A stretch of DNA of 64,000 nucleotides from Mangifera indica (taxonomy: Eukaryota > Streptophyta > Magnoliopsida > Sapindales > Anacardiaceae): assembly GCF_011075055.1 (NCBI RefSeq), contig NC_058152.1, positions 3,100,001 to 3,164,000 on the forward strand. The letters run 5' to 3'. A program made the position numbers and the translations under genes. Each line of letters starts with the position of its first letter. Within the stretch, counting starts at the first letter, position 1. Below are positions 55,190 to 64,000 of this stretch, one piece after another. A model generated the notes under the pieces. It did no database searches and was not told the DNA's origin. It saw only the letters and a list, made by a program, of their open reading frames with translations.

Positions 55190-55745
55190 CAATTAGAGAC
55201 GTCAATAGGCCACGTTGGGTTACGCTAGCCCTGGCACGACTCATCAGGTATTTGGGTTGGGCCCTAGGCTCGTATAATAAGAGACTTTCATATCGGATCA
55301 GGTTGACCCATAAATTTTTAAAGGCCTAAAGTCTGACCCTATATATAAGGTTCGGTTGGGCCTAAAACGGGTCGGCCGATGAACTTTAATCGAGACAATC
55401 CATTTAAACAATTTTTAAATATTTTTAAACACAAATTATTTTTCAATTATTAAAATCGAAGACAGTACCTCAAATATTTTATTTATAATCTCTTACTTAC
55501 GAGTGAGAAATACCGTGATTACATTATCAAAAATATTATAAGTTTATAACATAGTATAAATAAATTAATTTACATATATAATTACAAAGATAAATATAAT
55601 ATATATACCATAACATTTATCTCTTCGTTCTCAACATCCAATTATTATATTTTTTAATCATTAATATATATTATAATAATATTAAATAATATTATAATAA
55701 TATAATAATATAAAATCACAACATTAAATTACTTAACAGCTTAAA
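55190..55745. mobile_element. Second, inverted copy of the 42243-46586 hAT-like element (partial)
   Basis: GACGTCAATAGGCCACG at the left end, GGCCTAAAGTCTGACCCTATATATAAGG (55323 onward), and the run through AAACACAAATTATTTTTCAATTATTAAAATCG to a row of AT-rich motifs match the reverse complement of about 46100-46580. It ends just before the copia remnant, where colinearity with copy A resumes. Confidence 0.6.
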
Positions 55746-55869
55746 ATTATGGGTCTAAATTAAATTTTTTATAATAGTTTTTTTTTATGGATTTTTTTAG
55801 AGTAAATAAAAAGAGGGAGATTATTATTATGTATTCTTTCAATCTGTATAAATTATATTAACAAAGATA

Positions 55870-56190
55870 TTCTGATGAAAAATTCATTTGACCGATTCAT
55901 ATAAACTTATTCTTCTATATCTCTTTTAAAGAATATCATTTTTATTTGATGCAATTTTAAATCAAAATAGATAACTAATACCATAATAATATTACATAAA
56001 TTTTTTATATGTATAAGAGAAAAAGTCTCTATATAATCCATTTTTTTTTAAGTGAAACATTTTATTAAAGTTTTACTTTATATCTCTCAACCTAACTAGC
56101 CTTTCTTTATTATAAAGATTCATTTATGCTCCATTAACTTTACCCCATTAAGTAACTCCATTATTGGAGTTGGTGCTCTGGGGAAATATG
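55870..56190 (-). pseudogene. Ty1/copia reverse-transcriptase remnant, copy B
   Basis: Matches the upstream half of the copy A remnant (29580-29850), including the DNA for the KWIF-x-x-K and LELHHI-like blocks, more decayed and lacking the YVDD part. Similarity with copy A begins here after the P450-bearing block. Confidence 0.6.
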
Positions 56191-58265
56191 TATGCAACAT
56201 GTCATATAAGGATCATAGCCTGAAGATAATTGTTATACATGCAATAATCTGTTTTGAATGGGTTTTATGTTTGTTTGATCATATATTTTGTTTCGATAAA
56301 TTGTATGATCACTATAACATGTTTTTATGTTGTTTACATTTTGATTTGAATTAGGTTTGCATTTATTTTATTGAAAATTTGTTGAATAGATGATAATTGT
56401 GGGTTGAATGTTATTCCATCTCATGTTATCGTGCAAGATCTTGTGTTATCATGCGGTTTTTTGCACAATACTTGATTGAGAACATCTAATGGGACATCTT
56501 GGACGTGGGTTGGTGTTCAATGCCCTTAGAAATCAATTGAATTGGTATAGCAAGGCCAAAATTCCAAGAATTTACCCAAAAAAAAAGGATTCTAGAAATT
56601 TCTAGATCTAGTTGAATGAACCATAAACCAATTGACTGGTTTAAATATGAGTTAAAAGCTCTTTTTTTGATCGATCTAGTTGACTGATTTATCTTGAATT
56701 GGTCAATCAACTTTTGACAATAATGGTTTTTTAGACTTTTTTGTGTCAATGTATGAAGGTTCAAACCATTGCATGTCATCACATATATCTTGAACATATT
56801 TGTTATATGTTTTGCATGTGATTCAACAACTTTTGCCCAAATTTGTATAGTCTCACAATTAAATCCAAAATCGATGTTTTGGAACTAAAATGAGTTGTTA
56901 ATTAAAAAACGTGGATCAAATTAAAATTAATTAAGTGAATTAATTAACAAAGATCAAAATACATTGTATGTGGCTGATACATGCCATTTAGGCAATCAAT
57001 TAACTAATGAGATGTGTTCTATTTGTTTTAACTTTTTTGGGCTTAAATGTTTAAAATTTAAAAAAGTTTGCTGTGTCTTGCCTTTCTCTCTTTTGTATTT
57101 TTGTTGTATTTTCCTCCTCATCTCGCTCCCTAACATTAAAGTAACTATATAACTGATGTAATTAGGATAACAAAGAGATTTATATAATGTAACTGAAGAG
57201 GAAAAAAAAAAAAAGCAACAAATCAATCTCAAATACCCAAGAAAATAAATTATTTTGCCCTAATTTATCTAAAATTCTACCCATGCACGATAACCCATTT
57301 TAACCGTGCATAATAAATTCAATTTATATTCTTTCATAATCAATGATATAACTCATTCGTTGACTAATATGTTCATAATCACTATATAAAGGAGCAAAAC
57401 CTAACTTAAGAGGTGGAATTTCTCTCACATTTATATATCTACATTCAACTTAGACATTCGATCAGCCTGAGATTCTCAATAAAGAATAATAACAGAGCTT
57501 ACAGCAGTATTAAAGAGCAACCAGTATCATTTCATGGCGTACAAAACCAAATAGCAGCAACAGTATCATAGCAGGTAACATCTAAAACGTAGATAATTAG
57601 TATTTTGCTAACATAATCCGACTCCTGGCAAGAAAATCCAGAGAATATTAAAATGACAATCAAGAGAATGTGTCCACATCCTGAGTTGGCAGCCTATCAT
57701 CAGCTTGCGTGCCTGAAATAAAGCCAGCCTGAAAGCATACTGAATAGCATAAAAGAAGTCACTTCAACATCCTGGAATGGAGAACTACAAAGCAAAAAAA
57801 ATCATAAGAGTTAACAAAATTAATGGAATACTAGAATTTTAAGAGAGAAAGTTCATGGTTTGTGAAACTTTTACTTATCTAATATAATTAGTCCAGACAC
57901 TCTATCCCACTTACATCACCTTTTCTATAAGAAGATTTCAACCTTCAAGTTTCCATGATGAATGACCCATATTACTGTAAAATACAATGAATATTTCCAT
58001 CAATAATTACAGATAAAACAGTTTTTTAAATATGAGAAGTCACTGAAAAAAAAGTTGAAAGAAGATTTAAATATGTGAGTCAGCTTACCATGTAGAAGAA
58101 ATAACAAAGTGGCCACTTTTTTTGAGGGCATTACTATAAGAAAGATGCTTACTAGTTGCTTGTATGTGTTGAGAACATAAAAACTAAACAAAACAAGGCT
58201 TGAGAAAAAAATATATATTATTTTTATTTTATTCATGAATTTTTTGACATTTTATTTAATAGAAC
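56190..58265. other. Duplicated non-coding flank downstream of TNL-B
   Basis: Matches 29850-32012. The short exon-like blocks proposed for TNL-A are kept: the 45-bp exon (minus strand, about 58090-58134) with donor ATG|GTAAG, and a terminal block near 57930-57975 ending in TGA. No separate gene is seen. Confidence 0.5.
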
Positions 58266-59142
58266 TTACCATTCGGTCTCCATCCAATGCTTGTATATTC
58301 GTGAATGAGGAGACCAACTATCCACAATTTCAAATGATCTTAATACAAGGTCTATTTTATGATGTGTTTGACAACAATTTAGATAACACTTCAAACAGTC
58401 ATGAATAGAACAATTTATACTATTCAATCGTTTGTCTCTATCCACTCTTCCCTCTCTTTTCAAATCATCATATTGGGCATACAACAAAGTCACTCCACAT
58501 TTTTTCACCCGATATCGAGTAGGGTTATCCATAATTTCAACAAAGAACGTAATGACACCCTGACTATTCAAATCGAGTGTAAGCAATTCCACGGACATTA
58601 TCTTGCCATCATAACCCAAAAATACATGATCTGATTGAAAAATCTCAGTCGTAATCCCTTTTGAATCAAATAAACATCCTGAGGAAATGATTTTTCCGTT
58701 AACACTAAGAAAAAATCCAACTTGAGAAATACGAAGTTGTTGATATTCTTGTAATGATACACTAGCACATAAGATAAAACCAATTAAATAATCATTGAGC
58801 CAACCTATTGGAAGCTCTATAAAAGTATCATTACTTTTAAAGTCAAACCAGTTTGGAATTTCACTTCCAACATAGCATATGTAAGAACTTGGCCAAGTAG
58901 GCACCGTTGTTCCTTTGATATCTTGTACACGTATAGATACACATTTAAATAATAAGTAAAAGTTTTAAATAGAAAATATACCGATTAAAGATTTATCAAC
59001 TTTGTCTTAGATTATTCCTTATCAATTTGATAATTTTGATATCTAGTGTTGTGGTATCGTTTTATATGCATTAAAAATTTTCACAGATTAAAGTTCCTGA
59101 TTTAAAATAAGACTATCTAGTATTTCATTATAACAAATAAAA

Positions 59143-59192
<50 letters not shown>

Positions 59193-62100
59193 TTTTTAGC
59201 AATAGTTTGTTCAGTCATGACCTATCTTAATTCCAACAGTAGTCAACCCTAATTTGATGAAAGCTTGGGTGTCCTTATTCTAAGAAAGAAGTGTGGTTTG
59301 ATAATCAGAGTACTAATTGGTTGGCCTTTTATCCTCCTAATCCGATAAATGTACCAAATACACCTAAAATCCTAAAATTGGCAAGGCACTACAAGGGTAG
59401 GGTTATTTGATAAATTTATAAAAATTAAAATTTTAATCCACATGTCTTTTACTATTAAAATGAAATATGTATACTGATATTTAAATTTTCATGGGAGGAT
59501 AAAAGTTATAAATCTTGAAAATTCAAGTTTAATAGAAAAAGAATTGACATGGGAAAATAGAGAAACTAAGAGATAGACTTACCTTTGAGCGACCCCACAC
59601 ATCTAATTTTCTCTTAATAAAATGAAGATTGTCTGCCAGATCTAAATTTATTTTGGAACAATTGATGAAGCCAATTGTCTCCCAAAAACGTCGAAAACTT
59701 AGGAATGAAGCCGGTAGACTTGATATTGATTCAAGAGACGTGCAATTATTTGCTTCTAAACATACGAAGTTGACCGGAAGCTCTGGTAAGGATTTAAGTC
59801 TTTGACAATTGTTTAAAGAAAGCCATTCCAACTTAGAGAGGTTTTTGATGCTCACTGGTAGCCTCTCAAAATTGTTTTGGTCAAGAAACAAATGTTTCAA
59901 TGAGAGTAATTGACCAATATTGTTGGGTATTTCTGCTAAAGCAACTTCCATCATGTCAAGTCTCCACAAACCCGTTAAATTTTCTATGTCATTCGGCAAT
60001 CTGTCAAGTTTGGTACAACCCGAGAGATTAAGACGTATAAGAGATTTTAACTCACGAATACTCTCAGGTAACTTCTCAAGTCTTGAACAATTTCTAAGAT
60101 ACAACACTTCTAGTCTAAGTAGATGCTCTATTGATAGCAATTCTTTTATAGCAGTTCCATCTAGATATAATATCTCAACTGTACAAGGAAGATATGAAAC
60201 TGTTTTGAGATTTGAGCAATCGGAGAGATAAATGTGCCGTAGAGATCTCCAATGAACACTGATTGAAAAAATTTTTAAGCCTTTGCAACCTTGTAGATTC
60301 AGGATAACAAGTTTATAAAGATTATGGATAGATGAGAAACTCTTAAGTTTTGTACAACCTTTCAAAATCAAGCTCTCCAGATTTGGGATAAGTGAAAAAT
60401 TTGGCATTCGACATAGATGTTTAGCGTGACTGAGGTCAATATGTTTCAAAGTAACAAGTTTCTGTAAAAAAAAAATAAATGAATTAAAACAATATAAATA
60501 ACATACATATTGAAGTAAAAAAGAGCAATATATATATGAGTTAACATATACCTGATTACCAGTCCAAAGTTTTTCAACTTTGCTATTAGGCATCAAAAGT
60601 GCAACAAGGTTCTTTGGATTAAAATTTGGTGGCAATGATTTGGCAAAATATCCATGCTAACAAGGGTACCTTAGCTCACCGAAATCGTATTTAAGGACCT
60701 CAAAACCATGCACCTTCTTTGCATCATTGGAGCTATTATTTTTCAAGAATCTTAAGTTAAGGCGCAATACAGAGGAGTCAGATTTAGTCACCTTCTCTTC
60801 AGGCTCGAACCCATAAAATTCCAAGAATCTTAGGTTTCGCATGTTGTTGAATGTTTTGGGATTTAAATGCAACTCTCCTACTTTAGTCATATCCAACCGT
60901 ATACTTCGAATTGTAGTACTTCCCTGGTAGTTATGAGCATATTGAAGAAAAGTCAGTATGAAAATGCTTAATTGTTTTTTTTTCAAAGCTTGTAGATATA
61001 AGAAATATAAGAAATGTATCATTAATACCCAATACCAATTAAATTAATTCCCAATGATAACGACAAATGAATATTTTGCAAGCTAATATTTTATAATATC
61101 TCATGTATAAAGTAGAAATAAGAAATTAGTATTTTGACTCTTACCATATTACCCTTCAATATTGAAAAGATATCCTCATGATCCCACAACCGACTACGTT
61201 TGCTAGGATTGTTTGATTATTCTCGAACAATTTCTCTACCCATATCTTGAAGTAAATCATGCATTGTTATGGTGTTAAATGACGCAGTTATGAGAGACTT
61301 TTCAATGAAAACATTTATATAAATATGAGAGTCCAAGTCACTAGTATTCAAGATTGCCTCTATAAGATCTCTTTTATACCCTTTAAAGAAACATGCAATA
61401 TCCAAAAATACATCCTTCTCTTTATCATGTAATCCATCATAACTTACTTTTAACACCTTTTGAATACTTCCATGAGTATGAGTTTTTAAGTTCGCTAGTG
61501 CACTTTCCCATTCTTTCTTTGTCCTATCGAATAGATAGGAACCTAAAACTTTGAGAGCCAATGGAACACCTTTAGCATGTTCTACTACACTTGATGCTAA
61601 CCCAATATAATGTTCTATTGGATTGTTTTCTTTAAAGGCATATATGGAAAAAAGTTACAAAGCCTCGTCAAAATATAAGCCTTTCATCTCGTGTATGTGA
61701 TGCACTCCACAATTTGTTAACACTTGTTTATCCCTTGTTGTTATGATTATTTGACTTTCTGAATCCAAGTAGTTAGAAACTTCCATTAAAAAATCTATTT
61801 GTTTTAAATCTGCAATCACATCATCAAACACAATGAGAACTTTCTTGCGGTTAAGCCTTTCTCTTGGGAAGATGAATCCAATATTGGGATGTATATCCCC
61901 TAAAAGTGCATGACTGAGCTTTTGGTGCATGCCATTTAGTCCCCCACTTTTCTCTGATTCTTCTCTAATATTTTCAATGAAGTAAAAAGCTTCAAACTGT
62001 CTAGAGATTTTGTTAAATATAGCTTTCGCAAGAGTAGTTTTACCTATGCCTCCAATGCCCCAAATGCCTACCGTGCGTACACCCTCTGTACATAATAAAT

Positions 62101-63075
62101 TTTCAGTTTTCTCGATCGATGAATCTAGTCCAACTAGGTTCTTAGTGTAAAATACAGAGGAGTCATAGTCTAATCTTTTCAAGATACCGTCGACAATATT
62201 TATTACAAGTGATGCTTCATTCCTACAAAGTAAAAATAAAAAATGAATAAAATGACACTACAGAGATATTGTCTTAAATTTTTGTTTGACAATACTAGTT
62301 TACTAGTATTGTATAGGACTTTTACCTATTAATCAATTGTAGATTTAGTTATCTAAAAAAAAAAGAGAGACCAATAGAATAACTATTCTCTTAAATTTGA
62401 AGAACAAAAAAAAGAGACAGTTGAAAGTAGGATTACTACTTACTGCATATTTGACATTGATAAATAAATTTACAATTACCCATAATTCTTTGAATCAAAA
62501 CCAGATAGGTTGGCCGCATCCCTTAAAGCAGTCCTCCATCTTTGCAACATCTCTGAATCATCCATAAAACGCTCTTCAAGCTTAGCAAATGCCTCCCTAA
62601 CATCCCCAGTTTGATTCCTGACATCAGATGGATCTACCTCATAGAAGACCGGTAGTACGATCTGATTATACTTCTTGTAACATTTAACTATCTTTTCAAG
62701 TTCTATGAGGCACCATCTGGACGAAGCATACCCTTTAGAGAAAATGATAACTGAGATCTTTGAATGTTTAATTGCCTTCAAAAGAGATGGAGAAATTTCT
62801 TCTGCTCTGACAAGATTATCATCAATGAAGGTTTTAATTTTTTTCCGACATAAGGCTTCATATAGATGGCTGGTAATCTTTTTCCGAGTGTCCTCACCAT
62901 AGAAACTAAGGAATACCTCATTCTCTAGTTTAGGAGTAATTGATGAAGAAGAAGAAGAAGAAGCCATTAGATGGGAGGCACTTATAGGAGTAATTGATGA
63001 AGATGAAGAAGAAGAAGCCATTAGATTGGCGGCACTTATAGGAGTAATTGATGATGAAGAAGATGAAGAAGCCAT
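58266..63075 (-). pseudogene. TIR-NBS-LRR gene, copy B, inactivated
   Basis: Exon by exon counterpart of TNL-A: TIR 62480-63075, NB-ARC 61145-62222, LRR 60552-60923 and 59583-60461, C-JID 58266-58922; the second to fourth exons have the same lengths as in copy A (1078, 372 and 879 bp). Lesions: TAA at 61655-61657 (Glu in copy A), TAA at 61217-61219 (just after the MHD region), TAG at 60657-60659 (Trp in copy A), and the last acceptor AG changed to AA (58923-58924), leaving only an AG that shifts the frame by one base. The TIR exon is intact, with the same threefold MASSSSSSSITP start and catalytic Glu, so a TIR-only or truncated TIR-NB product (ending before GVPLAL) could still be made. Upstream reading lacks the outer ATG present in copy A. 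Confidence 0.9.
59148..59188. repeat. (AT)n microsatellite, expanded in TNL-B intron 4
   Basis: About twenty AT dinucleotides here against only a handful at the matching place in TNL-A (about 32893-32906). Confidence 0.9.
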
Positions 63076-63539
63076 TAGATGAGAGGCACTGCCCCTTAAC
63101 AGTGAGGGCTAAACTAAATATCACATAATTGAGTAATTGACTGTATATTCCGCCATGACTGAGTCTGTGCATTGATCCCCAAGCAAGTGCCTTTTCCTTC
63201 TGTTATTTTAATGTTATTTTCTGAACTCTCAGCTCAGTGTAAGTCAAATATTCTACTTAAACTATTTGCATAAATCCATACAATAAGCCAAAACCATCCA
63301 TCCATATATCTTTTAAAATTCAATTTGCCACTCCCGTCTCCACAGACCCCCATTACAATTCATCAGCATATAAAAATTATTCGGCTTTCATCTCTTACCC
63401 GGAAGATGGCCTACCTTTTAATTTTTTTCCTTTATCTCCTTTCCCGGAAAATGACCTGCCTTCCCCTTTTTTGACATTATTTACTTGGCCATTAGCATTA
63501 GGTGGGCTTGTCACACTAAATTTAAAATAGAGTAACTAA

Positions 63540-64000
63540 CATTTTCCCACCCAAGGTTTAGTGCAAAAACCCTTTTTCACCCTCGATTAGTATTAATAAC
63601 ATTTTTCCACCCAAATTATAACTCTGTCAACAGAATATTCAAAAATATACCATTATCATAATACCCTTTTGAAGTTATTTTTTATTATTATTTATTTTTA
63701 TGTAAAATTACTCAAATACCCTTATAATTTCTTTAGATAATATAATGATTTTATCAAGAAATGGACACAGTAATAACCGGATTCTCTGTGTTCTGTCTTC
63801 GTATTAGTATATGAAAATTGCAAATTCAAAAGTATATCTCAATTCTGTATTAAAATTCTAAAAGAAAGCCAAATAGAATAGTCAATCTTTCAACAATCAC
63901 AACAGCACATCAATTTAAAAAAAAAAAAAACTAAAATAAGAGACCGAAATCCTGCACTACATTGGCTAAGTTTTGTAATTTGAGGAGGGTTTGCAATCGC
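63540..64000. other. Window end, MITE-like sequence, no gene seen
   Basis: Starts with ACATTTTCCCACCCAAGGTTT, the same terminal motif as the element at 15753-16565; its other end lies outside or is degenerate. No coding sequence is supportable in the last 460 bases. Confidence 0.4.

Larger units (their letters stand above)
38846..63540. repeat. Segmental duplication, copy B (expanded)
   Basis: Direct counterpart of 24990-37300, enlarged to about 24.7 kb by insertions: MITEs at 39246, 39793, 40388 and 41381, the nested hAT elements at 42243-46586, and about 9.2 kb (46660-55870) holding the P450. Colinearity resumes at the copia remnant (55870) and holds through the TNL pseudogene to about 63540. 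Confidence 0.85.

Noticed and set aside
1..64000. CRISPR arrays, bacterial operons, tRNA or rRNA genes
   Set aside because: No regularly spaced identical repeats, no tRNA B-box with matching cloverleaf and no rRNA-like sequence were noticed; the window is plant nuclear DNA. A tRNAscan-type search was not possible.

Overview
This is AT-rich nuclear DNA from a flowering plant, very probably a eudicot. It carries intron-containing genes, TIR-NBS-LRR immune receptors (a class essentially missing from monocots), a CrRLK1L receptor kinase, a CYP81-type cytochrome P450 and secreted PIP-type peptide precursors, all set in dense non-autonomous transposons. I cannot name the species from sequence alone.

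Layout. 1-10.9 kb: no convincing protein gene; MITE remnants and two CACGTG-rich islands at 1.3-1.5 and 2.4-2.5 kb. 11.0-19.2 kb: a cluster of three small secreted-peptide genes with the SGPS-x-x-G-x-G-H signature of PIP/PIPL peptides. Two are close paralogues on the minus strand (11014-11256, 14942-15337, the latter with four peptide repeats) and one is a classical single-peptide gene on the plus strand (18949-19149). 21.7-25 kb: a Ty3/gypsy pol remnant, then an intact intronless CrRLK1L receptor kinase on the minus strand. 25.1-26.5 kb: a 1.4-kb Mutator-like element inserted 149 bp upstream of the kinase start codon. 32-36.8 kb: an intact-looking TNL gene on the minus strand. 42.2-46.6 kb: a broken autonomous hAT element nested inside another hAT-like element. 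48.1-50.4 kb: a two-exon CYP81-like P450. 58.3-63.1 kb: a second TNL, nearly identical to the first but a pseudogene with three in-frame stops and a lost splice acceptor.

The dominant structure is a direct segmental duplication. A segment beginning just upstream of the kinase and running through TNL-A (about 24.99-37.3 kb) reappears in the same order and orientation at about 38.85-63.5 kb, ending with TNL-B. Aligning the two copies by eye exposes transposon insertions present in only one copy, several with target-site duplications and an empty site in the sister copy: a MULE and two MITEs in copy A; four MITEs and the nested hAT elements in copy B. The P450 sits in about 9 kb that copy A lacks.

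How the genes relate: the peptide precursors, the receptor kinase and the TNLs are all of types used in extracellular or intracellular signalling and defence, but nothing here shows that they act together. Known PIP receptors are LRR kinases, whereas CrRLK1L kinases perceive RALF peptides. All gene models, splice sites and element boundaries were read by eye; no alignment or database search was run.
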